Origin: a bacterium
GTDB taxonomy: Bacteria; Babelota; Babeliae; Babelales; GCA-2401785
Length of the DNA stretch: 18,973 nucleotides
Reading direction: 5' to 3'
Assembly: GCA_030629865.1 (NCBI GenBank)
Contig: DAOVOC010000003.1
Span: 1 to 18,973, forward strand
The notes below the pieces were generated by a model. That model made no database searches. It worked only from the letters and a program-made list of their open reading frames with translations, and had not been told where the DNA came from. Every line of letters begins with the position of its first letter. Position 1 is the first letter of the stretch. This document shows positions 1-8,096 of this stretch, one piece after another. Made by a program: the position numbers and the translations under genes.

Positions 1-378
1 TATCCTCTGTTTTCTGCAAAATGTTACTTAGATGCGATGAGCAAGGGTATGGAGAATGCTGCGAGTTTAGCAGAGGCTGTTGCTGAGCATACAGGTCAGA
101 TAATAAATACAAAAAAAATAGAATCAAAAAATCTTAAAGACATTCTTGAACTTTGTGCTGCAGGGCCTGGGGAAGATATTGAAGAAGAGTATCTTGCTGC
201 TCTTAAACTTGGTGCTAAGCGCTTGCGACCTGTAATTAAAAAAATTCTGTTGGTTCTTACAAAAGATCCGCGTTTTGAAGAGCAGCGTAAGAATGCTGAT
301 CGAGAAAGACAACACCAACAAGAAATGAAGCTTCGCCAAGAACGAAACAATATTTATTGGCATGCTGTGTTTCGATAA
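1..378 (+). CDS. Hypothetical protein, 5' end cut off by the window edge
   Basis: The reading frame is open from base 1 to the TAA at 376-378. An ATG at 37 gives a 113-residue product, but no ribosome binding site precedes it and the 12 codons upstream (beginning YPLFSAKCYLDA) read without a stop, so the real start is probably outside the window. I do not recognise a family. The visible part is soluble, highly charged and helical-looking. The last 40 residues are rich in Lys, Arg, Glu and Gln (for example RERQHQQEMKLRQERN) and could form a coiled coil. It ends 26 bases before the next gene and is followed by a good ribosome binding site, so the two are probably co-transcribed. No function can be assigned. 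Confidence refers to it being a real coding region. Confidence 0.7.
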   Translation, partial: YPLFSAKCYLDAMSKGMENAASLAEAVAEHTGQIINTKKIESKNLKDILELCAAGPGEDIEEEYLAALKLGAKRLRPVIKKILLVLTKDPRFEEQRKNADRERQHQQEMKLRQERNNIYWHAVFR

Positions 379-404
379 TTTTATTTTCTTAACAGAGGTG
401 GATT

Positions 405-1361
405 ATGAAAAATTATAAATTACTTTTACTTATGGGGGTGAGCCTTTTGGGGGCCTCTGCAAAAGCTTCATGGTTCCCTGGAATTGAAAAAAAAGATTAT
501 GGACTTGATTTTGGCAATAAAGCTCAATATATCTATCCAGCTATTTTAGCTTCTATTGTAGGTGCTGGAGCATGGAGGGTGACTACCAAGCTTGTAGAAA
601 ATACGGCTAGACACAAGGCCTTTTTAGAGGTTAAGCGCCGATTGATTAAAAAGGCGTTAGGTGCTGGAAAGCCTGCTCCTAAAATTCGAGAAAAAGAGCT
701 TACTCCAGAAATGGAAGAGCTGGTCGAAGAAGAGATGCAACGAAATTTCAGTTCATACACGCTTAAGCGAGCGCTTATTGTAGGAAGTATTATTGCTGGG
801 GTAACAGGCCTTTTATCGTGGCGTTTCGCCCATGTAAGAACCGATGAATACAACAAATCAGAAGCTACATCTGGTGACAACGAATTTCAGAATTTGCATG
901 CAGATGTGATTTCTAAGGCTAAAGCTCGCAGATCTGGATTGATGTTATTTAATAATGCTGATAGTGAGTACGATGATGGTTCGGATGATTTGATTCCTGA
1001 TGAAGAGTCTTGGTTGCAAATTGCTTCAGTGTCTGATGGTGGAACGCTTGGATTAATGAAAAAAATAAATGCTTTAGAAGATAAGCTGCAAAGACCTGCT
1101 GAAAGAGATGTTAAGATTGGAAATGCAAAAACAAAGATGAAATTTAGAATCTCTGATTCTGGTGTGCGGGCAGTTACAGGTGCTAAAGAATTACTTATGG
1201 CTACAGGGACTCTCAAGCGTCGTTTAGCAAGAACTAAAGCTTATACAGAAGATTGCCGTAAAGCTGGTGAAGATGCCATGAAAATTGCAAGAAGTGTTCG
1301 AACAGTTGAGCGGTCAGCTAATTTTCTTATGAGACTTAAGAGCTTTTGGGATATGTTTTAG
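405..1361 (+). CDS. Hypothetical exported or membrane-anchored protein with signal peptide
   Basis: A protein of 318 residues with no family I recognise. The start ATG at 405 has an AGAGGTG ribosome binding site a few bases upstream. Residues 1-21 look like a Sec signal peptide: Lys at 2 and 5, a leucine-rich core and an Ala-Lys-Ala cleavage site (residues 19-21). Two further hydrophobic stretches lie at about 43-57 and 122-142. Between them is a charged, probably helical segment (67-118, with an acidic patch around 98-111). The remaining 175 residues are hydrophilic, with an Asp/Glu/Ser-rich loop near 185-200 and a Lys/Arg-rich C-terminus. This suggests an envelope protein with a helical hairpin in or across the membrane. 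It lies in a unit with the upstream gene, is followed directly by a strong terminator, and is probably unrelated to the polysaccharide genes downstream. Confidence 0.8.
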   Translation: MKNYKLLLLMGVSLLGASAKASWFPGIEKKDYGLDFGNKAQYIYPAILASIVGAGAWRVTTKLVENTARHKAFLEVKRRLIKKALGAGKPAPKIREKELTPEMEELVEEEMQRNFSSYTLKRALIVGSIIAGVTGLLSWRFAHVRTDEYNKSEATSGDNEFQNLHADVISKAKARRSGLMLFNNADSEYDDGSDDLIPDEESWLQIASVSDGGTLGLMKKINALEDKLQRPAERDVKIGNAKTKMKFRISDSGVRAVTGAKELLMATGTLKRRLARTKAYTEDCRKAGEDAMKIARSVRTVERSANFLMRLKSFWDMF

Positions 1362-1381
1362 TTATAAACCGTAATTTTTTT

Positions 1382-1419
1382 AGCGAGCCGTAATGAAAAT
1401 TGCGGCTCGTTGCTTTTTT
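1382..1419 (+). terminator. Rho-independent terminator
   Basis: The arm AGCGAGCCGTAAT (1382-1394) pairs with ATTGCGGCTCGTT (1399-1411) as a 13-base-pair stem with two G-U wobbles, closed by a GAAA tetraloop (1395-1398). A run of six T (1414-1419) follows after two bases. It lies 20 bases after the stop of the upstream gene, so it ends the hypothetical-protein unit and separates it from the polysaccharide cluster. There is no A-run on the 5' side, so it should act on + strand transcription only. Confidence 0.93.
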
Positions 1420-1420
1420 A

Positions 1421-1487
1421 GGTTTATGTTATTGTCTTAATTGCAACATGCTTTTTTATTTGCATTGTTGTTGAGGGGGGAGGGTAC
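1421..1487 (+). promoter_or_regulatory. Inferred promoter and leader region of the polysaccharide cluster
   Basis: The terminator ends at 1419 and wecB starts at 1488, so a promoter for the cluster should lie here if the terminator is efficient. The sequence is T-rich. The best sigma-70-like pair I can pick by eye, TTGTCT at 1432-1437 with TTTATT at 1455-1460 (17-base spacer), is weak, so no exact promoter is claimed. A strong purine-rich ribosome binding site (GAGGGGGGAGGG, about 1473-1484) precedes the ATG. Confidence 0.35.
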
Positions 1488-2627
1488 ATGATCCTTATTG
1501 TAATGGGCACACGTCCAGAGATCATTAAACTTGCACCACTTTGTTTGGAGCTGAAAAAAACTGGTATATCAGTTAAAATTTGCGTAACGTTTCAGCATCG
1601 TGAGCTTGCAGTCCAAGCGCTCAGTGTTTTCGGTCTCGTGCCAGATTTTTCTTTAAGTGTTATGTCTCCCGGGCAGTCTTTGGTCGGTTTAACGTCTAAA
1701 TTACTTATTCAATTGGATGAGGTTTATAAGCAGGTTTGTCCAAAAGCAATTATTGTTCATGGTGATACTGCAACGGCAGTTTGTGCCGGAATGGCTGCGT
1801 TTTATAAAAAGATTCCTGTTGTTCATATTGAAGCTGGTCTTAGAAGCGGGAATATTGATACCCCCTTTCCCGAAGAGGCGAACCGGCAGGCTTTGCGAAT
1901 TTTTTCTAAGTTTCATTTTGCGCCAACAGACAAGGCATTGCAAAACTTGCTTGCAGAAACAGTTGCTCCGGAAAATGCTTTTATGGTGGGGAATACCGTT
2001 GTCGATTCGTTAAAATATGTTTTGGAAAAAATAAACAAATCAGAAATACATATTTCTCGCAGAATAGAGCAGTTTGTGCAGGCCTGTGAAGACGGTAATA
2101 AAAAGTTTTTATTGCTTACTCTTCATCGTAGAGAAGGACTTGATGGTGGCATCCAGCAAGCTTGCGGTGCGCTTAAGGAATTTTTGAATAACAATACTGA
2201 TGTCTGTGTGTTTTATCCGCGTCATCCTAATCCCGCAACAGAAAAATTTGCGCAGCTGTGTGGTGCAAAAAAAATGGGGAAACGGTTTGTTGTTTCTGAT
2301 CATGTTGGTTATGCCGATATGGTGTATTTGATATCTAAAGCTCATTGCCTTGTGACAGATTCGGGTGGATTGCAAGAAGAAGGTGTCAGTTTAGGAAAAC
2401 CTGTTGTTTGTGTTCGTGAAGTTACTGAGCGACAAGAAGGTATTGATGCCGGATTGATAAGTCTTACAGGATTTAATACCGAAAAAATTCTGAGTGTTTT
2501 GCAAAAGATTTGTAATGCTAGAATAAATGTTTTTAGTGCTTTTTCGACATGTAATCCGTTTGGTGACGGGTTTGCTTCTGGGCGAATTGTGCGTATTCTT
2601 CAGCAGCGGTTTCCTGAGTGCTTTTAA
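1488..2627 (+). CDS. wecB: UDP-N-acetylglucosamine 2-epimerase (non-hydrolysing)
   Basis: Interconverts UDP-GlcNAc and UDP-ManNAc in the cytoplasm, the first step towards UDP-ManNAcA. The product has 379 residues, normal for the family. Visible signatures are GTRPE (7-11), QHRE (36-39), HGDT with the catalytic-type Asp93, HIEAGLR with Glu115, FPEEANR (127-133) with the third acidic residue, HRRE with His213, a TDSGG-QEE nucleotide-binding loop, and NPFGDG near the C-terminus. These match the Asp/Glu/Glu/His set known from E. coli WecB. Two small departures are visible: HRRE is followed by Gly where E. coli has Ser, and the usual TERPE reads TERQE. The start is well supported by a GAGGGGGGAGG ribosome binding site. 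The gene is first in the cluster, right after a terminator, and 23 bases before the matching dehydrogenase, which makes UDP-ManNAc production the likely role. Confidence 0.93.
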   Translation: MILIVMGTRPEIIKLAPLCLELKKTGISVKICVTFQHRELAVQALSVFGLVPDFSLSVMSPGQSLVGLTSKLLIQLDEVYKQVCPKAIIVHGDTATAVCAGMAAFYKKIPVVHIEAGLRSGNIDTPFPEEANRQALRIFSKFHFAPTDKALQNLLAETVAPENAFMVGNTVVDSLKYVLEKINKSEIHISRRIEQFVQACEDGNKKFLLLTLHRREGLDGGIQQACGALKEFLNNNTDVCVFYPRHPNPATEKFAQLCGAKKMGKRFVVSDHVGYADMVYLISKAHCLVTDSGGLQEEGVSLGKPVVCVREVTERQEGIDAGLISLTGFNTEKILSVLQKICNARINVFSAFSTCNPFGDGFASGRIVRILQQRFPECF

Positions 2628-2650
2628 GTTTTTTATGAGGAGACAGGGAT

Positions 2651-3961
2651 ATGCATTTTGTTGGAGTGCATCTTTGTGATACGCGAGTTTCTGTTTTAGG
2701 CCTTGGGTATATTGGCTTGCCTACGGCAATAATAGCTGCTAATTCAGGGTTTCAGGTTTTCGGTTTTGATATTAATATTTCTCGAATAAAAAAAATTCGT
2801 TTAGGTGATATTAGTTGCATTGAAGAAAATCTTAGAACTGATTTTATAGCCGCAATCAAAAGCAAGAAGTTAATTGTAGATGAGGCATTAAAATGTGCCG
2901 ATTACTTTATAATTTGTGTTCCTACACCTTTGAGAGATGGTAAGGCCGATTTAAGTGCTGTTTGGTCCGCTGCAGACTCTGTGTCCAGTGTTATTAAGGC
3001 AGGTAATGTTGTCGTGTTAGAATCCACTGTACCGGTTGGAACATCACAGCTTTTTGCGCAACGAATTATTGGAAATACGGGTTTACAGCCAGGCGTTGAT
3101 TTTTTTGTTGCCCATTGTCCTGAACGTGTTTTGCCAGGAAAAATTCGACAAGAGCTTGTTGAAAACCATCGTGTAATCGGTGGGCTCACAAAACAATGTG
3201 CTGATCGTGCATGCGATTTTTATAAAACGTTTGTCAGTGGCTTGTTGCATAAAACAGATCTTGAAACAGCTGAAATGACCAAGCTGATTGAAAACAGTTG
3301 TCGTGATGTTCAAATTGCTTTTGCCAACCAAGTTGCAGATATGTGTGATGACGCTGGTGTAAATGCTGCAAGAGTGATAGAGCTTGCTAACGAGCATCCA
3401 CGCGTCAGTGTTCTTAATCCTGGTCCCGGTGTAGGTGGCCATTGCGTTGCTGTTGACCCTCAGTTTTTAATTAATTCGTTTCCACAGTCATCGGCTCTTC
3501 TGCAGGTTAGTCGTGTTTTGAATGATAGTCGTCCACGAAAAATTTCAAAACATGCTGTTTCGATATGTAAAAATATTGCTGAAGAGAAGAACAAAGCTGC
3601 GAATGTTTTGGTTTTGGGATTGACGTATAAACCGGATGTTGACGACATTCGCGAATCGCCAGCGTTATCAATAGCACAATCTTTAAATCAGCATGAAAAT
3701 ATTTGTTTAAAAGTTTGTGATCCGAATGTTGAAAAAAAGGCTATAGAAAAACTTGGGTTTTCTATAGCGAGCGACTGGGAAAATATGTTGGGTTGGGCCG
3801 ACGTTGTAATGCTTTTGGTTCCTCATAAAGCTTTTAGTTTGGTTTCAAAAAGAATGCTTGATGGCAAAATTATTGTTGATCCGACAGGGTTTTTGGAAAA
3901 AAAGGAACAATCGGCAATAAGCAACAGGGAGCAAGGACGTGAAGCAGGTATTTGTTTCTAA
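2651..3961 (+). CDS. wecC: UDP-N-acetyl-D-mannosamine dehydrogenase (nucleotide-sugar dehydrogenase)
   Basis: Predicted to oxidise UDP-ManNAc twice at C6 with NAD+ to UDP-ManNAcA, a uronic-acid donor. The 436-residue protein has the three-part layout of UDP-sugar 6-dehydrogenases: an N-terminal Rossmann fold with GLGYIG (17-22), CVPTP (89-93) and STVPVGTS (125-132), a central helix region with the Lys of TKLIENS (Lys211), and the catalytic cysteine in PGVGGHCVAVDP (Cys265). The HCPERVLPG motif (155-163) and the GVGGHC form of the cysteine motif are typical of the WecC branch rather than UDP-glucose dehydrogenase, which usually has GFGGSC. A C-terminal LGLTYKPDVDDIRESP motif completes the family pattern. 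The ribosome binding site AGGAGA (2638-2643) is 7 bases from the ATG. The end overlaps the next gene by 23 bases, suggesting translational coupling. Close relatives acting on UDP-GlcNAc or UDP-GalNAc cannot be wholly excluded. Confidence 0.9.
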   Translation: MHFVGVHLCDTRVSVLGLGYIGLPTAIIAANSGFQVFGFDINISRIKKIRLGDISCIEENLRTDFIAAIKSKKLIVDEALKCADYFIICVPTPLRDGKADLSAVWSAADSVSSVIKAGNVVVLESTVPVGTSQLFAQRIIGNTGLQPGVDFFVAHCPERVLPGKIRQELVENHRVIGGLTKQCADRACDFYKTFVSGLLHKTDLETAEMTKLIENSCRDVQIAFANQVADMCDDAGVNAARVIELANEHPRVSVLNPGPGVGGHCVAVDPQFLINSFPQSSALLQVSRVLNDSRPRKISKHAVSICKNIAEEKNKAANVLVLGLTYKPDVDDIRESPALSIAQSLNQHENICLKVCDPNVEKKAIEKLGFSIASDWENMLGWADVVMLLVPHKAFSLVSKRMLDGKIIVDPTGFLEKKEQSAISNREQGREAGICF

Positions 3962-6128
3962 GGGTAAAGCGTCTGTTCACGAAGTTGGTATTCCTTCTTT
4001 AGAAGATGGAATGGTGCTTATCCGAGTGCACTATTCATTTATTAGTTCTGGTACCGAAATTGCTACATTAAATGCTTCTGGAAAATCCATTGTTTCGCGA
4101 GCTTTTCAAAATATAGATAAGACTGCGCGCAAAATTAATTCTGCCGTTAAAGAACACGGTATTATTGGAACAGTAAATCTTATTCGTTCAAGTCTTTCTA
4201 AATTGTTAGCTGTTGGATATTCATGCTCTGGTCAAGTAATTGAAGCCGCGTCTGGAACAGGATTTTCTCCTGGGGATTGGGTTGCATGTGCGGGTAGTGG
4301 GTTTGCAGTTCATGCGGAGTTTGCCGCTGTTCCTAAAAATTTAGTTGTCAGGCTAGCTGGGCCAGAAAAATTAAAAGAGTCGAGTGTTGTTGCCATTGCT
4401 TCAGTTGCACTGCAGGGGTTTCGCCGTTCTGGAGCAGCTTTGGGCGAGTCTGTTTGTGTTGTTGGGCTAGGTTTAATAGGACAACTTACAGTAAATTTGG
4501 CACGACTTGCCGGTTGTAGAGTTTTTGGTGTCGACATAGATGCTAATCGGCTTAAAGTCGGAAAAGAAAGTGGCTGTTGTCGGGTGTTTGATGCCAGTGA
4601 CAAAAACTTGCAATGTTCACTTAATGAAGCAACAAGTGGACATGGTGTCGATTGTACAATTGTCACCGCTGCATCGCGTTCTGGCGGTGTAATACAGCAG
4701 GCAATATCTTTGACGCGCAGGCGAGGCAAGGTTGTTGTTGTTGGTGATGTAAAACTTGATTTTGATCGTGAAGAATTTTATCGCAAAGAACTTGATCTGT
4801 GTATGTCATGTTCTTATGGGCCTGGTCGCTATGATCAACAGTACGAGAAATCAGGGCTTTTATATCCATATGACTTTGTTCGATGGACAGAGACAAGAAA
4901 TATGCAATTTATTGTCGATACCATCGGACGTGGTGTGCTCAATGTTAATTCGTTGGTATATAAGACATTTTCTGTTAACGAAGCTGATAAAGCTTATGAT
5001 TGTTTAGAAAAAAAACGGCCACTTGGTCTTGTTCTTACTCACGCGGCAGAGCAGAAGCCATCCTATAGCGCTCATATGAAGCCGAAAGTTTGTAAAGTTG
5101 CTCCTGTTGATGGGCGAGTTAGAGTTGCTTTGATTGGTGCCGGTGGTTTTGCAAAGACAAAATTGCTGCCGATTTTGCGAGAAATGGATGGTGTGGTTGT
5201 TAGCAACATTATTGGCAGTTCTGCTTCTGGAGTTTTAAATGTTGCACAGCAGTTTTCGATTCCAGAGTTTGGAACTAATTTTGATGATGTTTTAAATGAT
5301 CAGAATATTAACGCGGTTGTTATTGCAACGCCTCACAAGTTTCATGCCAATCAGGCTCTAAAAGCTCTCAATAATGGAAAAGCTGTTTTTTGTGAAAAAC
5401 CTGCAGCAATAACATTCGATCAGCTTGCTGAATTGAAAAACTTTTTTTCTAAAACCGAGGTTGCGTATCAGGTTGATTTTAATCGATCTTGTGCTCCCTT
5501 TATTAATCGCATTAAATATGCCGTTGCAGGGCGATCCACTCCTCTGCAACTTACATATCGTATGAATGCTGGCGCAGTGCCAGATGGGCATTGGCTAAAG
5601 CTTCCGGAACATGGTGGGCGAATTATTGGTGAGATGTGTCATCTATTTGAACTCGCTTTAAATGTGGTGAATTCTAAGCCGAGTAGAATTTCAGTAGTGG
5701 TATCTCGAGGAAAAACGTCATTGAGTGATCCTAGAGAGAATGTAACGGTTAGTCTTTCTTTTAGAGATGGTTCGTGCGCCAATATTGTCTACACCTCTCT
5801 TGGTAATTCTGCAATGCAAAAAGAACGGATGGAGGCTTTTTGGGAAGGTAAATCATTAGTTTTGGATGATTTTATTTCTTTAAAAGGCTATGGGGTTGGA
5901 ACAAATTTTGATCAGAAAGTTTCTTATCAAGACAAGGGGCATAAAGCTTGCTTAAAATCTTTTTTCGCAAGTGTAAGTGCAGGAAAGCCCATGGATCGCT
6001 TGGTGTTAGAGAGTGTTTTTACTGCAACACAGATAAGTTTAATTGTTGATAATCTTGCCCAAGCCGGAGGCGGTGAATACAGTTTTGAGCTTCTTCAGCA
6101 AAGAAATAGTGTTTTATGTGCGGTATAG
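3939..6128 (+). CDS. Bi-domain oxidoreductase: MDR-type dehydrogenase fused to Gfo/Idh/MocA dehydrogenase
   Basis: A 729-residue fusion of two NAD(P)-dependent enzymes. Residues 1 to about 370 resemble medium-chain (zinc alcohol dehydrogenase-like) reductases, with a GroES-like start (SSGTE at 36-40), GD-WVACAG near 112-119 and a Rossmann motif GLGLIG (176-181). The usual Cys-Gly-Thr-Asp zinc site is replaced by SSGTE, so this half is probably zinc-independent. Residues about 393-729 are a Gfo/Idh/MocA sugar dehydrogenase with GAGGFA (400-405), ATPHKFHA (463-470) and the diagnostic EKP at 486-488. This architecture is known from polysaccharide clusters, but I know of no settled substrate. The start is GTG at 3939 with AGGGAG and AAGGA just upstream, inside the end of wecC. 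The end overlaps the amidotransferase gene by 13 bases. It most likely modifies a nucleotide sugar or uronic-acid residue together with its overlapping neighbours. Confidence 0.85.
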   Translation: MKQVFVSKGKASVHEVGIPSLEDGMVLIRVHYSFISSGTEIATLNASGKSIVSRAFQNIDKTARKINSAVKEHGIIGTVNLIRSSLSKLLAVGYSCSGQVIEAASGTGFSPGDWVACAGSGFAVHAEFAAVPKNLVVRLAGPEKLKESSVVAIASVALQGFRRSGAALGESVCVVGLGLIGQLTVNLARLAGCRVFGVDIDANRLKVGKESGCCRVFDASDKNLQCSLNEATSGHGVDCTIVTAASRSGGVIQQAISLTRRRGKVVVVGDVKLDFDREEFYRKELDLCMSCSYGPGRYDQQYEKSGLLYPYDFVRWTETRNMQFIVDTIGRGVLNVNSLVYKTFSVNEADKAYDCLEKKRPLGLVLTHAAEQKPSYSAHMKPKVCKVAPVDGRVRVALIGAGGFAKTKLLPILREMDGVVVSNIIGSSASGVLNVAQQFSIPEFGTNFDDVLNDQNINAVVIATPHKFHANQALKALNNGKAVFCEKPAAITFDQLAELKNFFSKTEVAYQVDFNRSCAPFINRIKYAVAGRSTPLQLTYRMNAGAVPDGHWLKLPEHGGRIIGEMCHLFELALNVVNSKPSRISVVVSRGKTSLSDPRENVTVSLSFRDGSCANIVYTSLGNSAMQKERMEAFWEGKSLVLDDFISLKGYGVGTNFDQKVSYQDKGHKACLKSFFASVSAGKPMDRLVLESVFTATQISLIVDNLAQAGGGEYSFELLQQRNSVLCAV

Positions 6129-8047
6129 CTGGATTTTGCTCTTTAACAGCACGTTTTCCTGATGATGCCGAATTACTTTTAGATAAGATGCAACGGAAAA
6201 TAGCCCATCGTGGACCAGATGGTTTTGGAACATGGTGGGACATTGAACATGGCGTTGGGTTTGCCCATAGACGACTAAGTATTCAGGATCTTTCTACCGC
6301 TGCAAATCAACCATTTATTTCTTTTGATGGAAATATTGTTCTTATTTTTAATGGTGAAATTTATAATCATCCACAACTTTCTTATGAGCTTGCGGGTCGT
6401 GGACATATATATCGATCTCGTTCTGATACAGAAACTATTATTCATGCATATCAGGAATGGGGAATAGGTTGCATAAGCCGTTTAGATGGGATATTTGCAT
6501 TTGCATTGTTTGACCGCTTAACAGGTGATTTGTTTTTTGTTCGGGATCGTTTTGGAGTCAAGCCGATCTATTTTTCTACTCAGGGTGGCATGCTTGGTTT
6601 TGCGTCTGAAATTAAGGCTCTATGGGAACTCCCATGGATGAGGCGCGACTTATCTTCTTTGGCAGCCTATCACTATCTCACTTTTATGGTTGCACCAAGT
6701 CCGATGACTATCTTTAAAGGTATTTATAAACTTCCGGCTGGTTTTCTTTGTCATATTAAACCAGGTAAAGATCCTGTGTTTCGCGAATGGTATTCGCCAC
6801 TGACGGTTTTTGAACAAAAGTATGATAAACAGTTTGAAAGTGAGAGCTTTTGTGTACGGGGTATTCGTGAGTTGCTTGCAAAGGCAGTAGAAAAGCGAAT
6901 GCTTTCAGATGTTCCCGTGGGTGTTCTCCTTTCTGGCGGTCTTGATTCAAGTTTAATTGCCGCGCTTGTGGCAGAGCGAGGACACCCATTGCAAACTTTT
7001 AATATTCATATGGAAGGCTGCCATGAGCGTGACGAGCGCAAATGGGCACGCCTTGTGGCAGATCACTTGGGTAGCTGTCACCATGAAATTGTTGTTACTG
7101 AAAAAGACGCCTTCGATTTTTATGAATCAATGCTTTGGCATCTCGACGAGCCTCTTGCAGATCCTGTGTGTTTACCATTTTATTTTGTTACTAAGTTGGC
7201 CAAAGAGGTTGGGGTGCAAGTAGCCCTTGTTGGAGAGGGTGCTGACGAATTATTTATGGGTTATGATTTTTTCCATAAAATTTATTCTTTGGAAAAGTTT
7301 TTTGGTAATAAACTTGGCTTTATAAATCCTTTTGTTAGAAAAGGGTTTTTACGTTTGGCAAAAACTTTTGTTTCGGCAAGCTCCTGGCTTGTAGAGTGCA
7401 TAAAAAACTGGTCGGAAGAAAGACCTTTATTTTGGGGTGGTGCAACCTCATGGAATGAGGCGTCAAAAAATTTACAATATTGCTTTAAAGATGAAATTGA
7501 GCGTGATCCAATTGTTCAACAATTGTTGCCAGGGATATCATTTGATTTTGACAGTTTCGAGGCAATCTCTCCTCATTACAAAAAAATAGCGCAGCTTGTT
7601 CCTGATGCGAGCTTGGGATTGAGAATGACATATCTCGAACTCAAACAGCGACTTCCTGAGCTTCTTTTGATGAGAGTTGATAAGATGGCTATGGCAAATG
7701 GATTAGAAGCGCGTGTTCCATTTTTGGACCATGAATTTATTGAATTTGTGCTTCAAATTCCTGACAAATTTAAAGTTAATTGTGGTTTAACAAAAAATCT
7801 TCTCAAAAAAGCGGCAAAAGGATTGCTTCCGGAAAATGTTATTTATAGAAAAAAAGTTGGCTTTGGAGTGCCAATAGATAGTTGGTTGCGTAAAAAATCA
7901 TATTTTTATCAATATTTTTTTGAAAGGGCTGGGAATAAGAATTATATTGGTTTTAAGGAGCTAAGTTGTCTATTGCCATTATCTCGTAAGGGGTATGGTG
8001 ATGCAATAAGGGCATGGACATATCTAAATCTTAGTGTTATCCAATGA
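6116..8047 (+). CDS. asnB: AsnB-type glutamine-dependent amidotransferase (asparagine synthase family)
   Basis: A 643-residue class II glutamine amidotransferase joined to an ATP-dependent synthetase domain. The start is fixed because the ATG is followed by the nucleophilic Cys2 (MCGIAGF). The glutaminase half shows HRGPDG (31-36), HRRLSI (51-56), NGEIYN (79-84) and SDTE (103-106). The synthetase half has the pyrophosphate loop SGGLDSS (273-279), the GEGADELF motif and ARVPFLDHEF. Free asparagine synthesis is possible. In polysaccharide loci, however, AsnB homologues such as P. aeruginosa WbpS are thought to convert uronic-acid carboxyls to amides. Here the gene overlaps the oxidoreductase and follows wecB/wecC, so amidation of a ManNAcA-type sugar is the better inference. 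The ribosome binding site is weak, consistent with coupling to the overlapping upstream gene. Its stop codon overlaps an ATG that opens a 7-codon ORF ending next to the manC ribosome binding site. Confidence 0.88.
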   Translation: MCGIAGFCSLTARFPDDAELLLDKMQRKIAHRGPDGFGTWWDIEHGVGFAHRRLSIQDLSTAANQPFISFDGNIVLIFNGEIYNHPQLSYELAGRGHIYRSRSDTETIIHAYQEWGIGCISRLDGIFAFALFDRLTGDLFFVRDRFGVKPIYFSTQGGMLGFASEIKALWELPWMRRDLSSLAAYHYLTFMVAPSPMTIFKGIYKLPAGFLCHIKPGKDPVFREWYSPLTVFEQKYDKQFESESFCVRGIRELLAKAVEKRMLSDVPVGVLLSGGLDSSLIAALVAERGHPLQTFNIHMEGCHERDERKWARLVADHLGSCHHEIVVTEKDAFDFYESMLWHLDEPLADPVCLPFYFVTKLAKEVGVQVALVGEGADELFMGYDFFHKIYSLEKFFGNKLGFINPFVRKGFLRLAKTFVSASSWLVECIKNWSEERPLFWGGATSWNEASKNLQYCFKDEIERDPIVQQLLPGISFDFDSFEAISPHYKKIAQLVPDASLGLRMTYLELKQRLPELLLMRVDKMAMANGLEARVPFLDHEFIEFVLQIPDKFKVNCGLTKNLLKKAAKGLLPENVIYRKKVGFGVPIDSWLRKKSYFYQYFFERAGNKNYIGFKELSCLLPLSRKGYGDAIRAWTYLNLSVIQ

Positions 8048-8065
8048 ACTTCATCTGGTACGGCT

Positions 8066-8096
8066 AAAGGAGAAACTTCATTTTTTTTTTTGAAGT
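8066..8096 (+). promoter_or_regulatory. Hairpin with T-rich loop between Shine-Dalgarno and start codon of manC
   Basis: A good ribosome binding site, AAAGGAGA (8066-8073), lies 23 bases from the manC ATG, too far for normal use. The gap is filled by a perfect inverted repeat, ACTTCA (8075-8080) and TGAAGT (8091-8096), around a loop of ten T. Its 3' arm ends exactly at the ATG (8097). When folded, the hairpin would loop out the excess spacer, leaving about two bases between ribosome binding site and start. A mini-ORF, MNFIWYG (8044-8067), starts within the asnB stop and ends at this ribosome binding site. Together these suggest control of manC initiation. The structure is visible; its function is inferred. 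Confidence 0.5.

Noticed and set aside
8081..8091. The T11 run as a coding phase-variation switch.
   Set aside because: It lies outside the reading frames of asnB and manC, with an in-frame stop just before the manC start, so length changes cannot shift a protein frame. Only an effect on initiation is possible.
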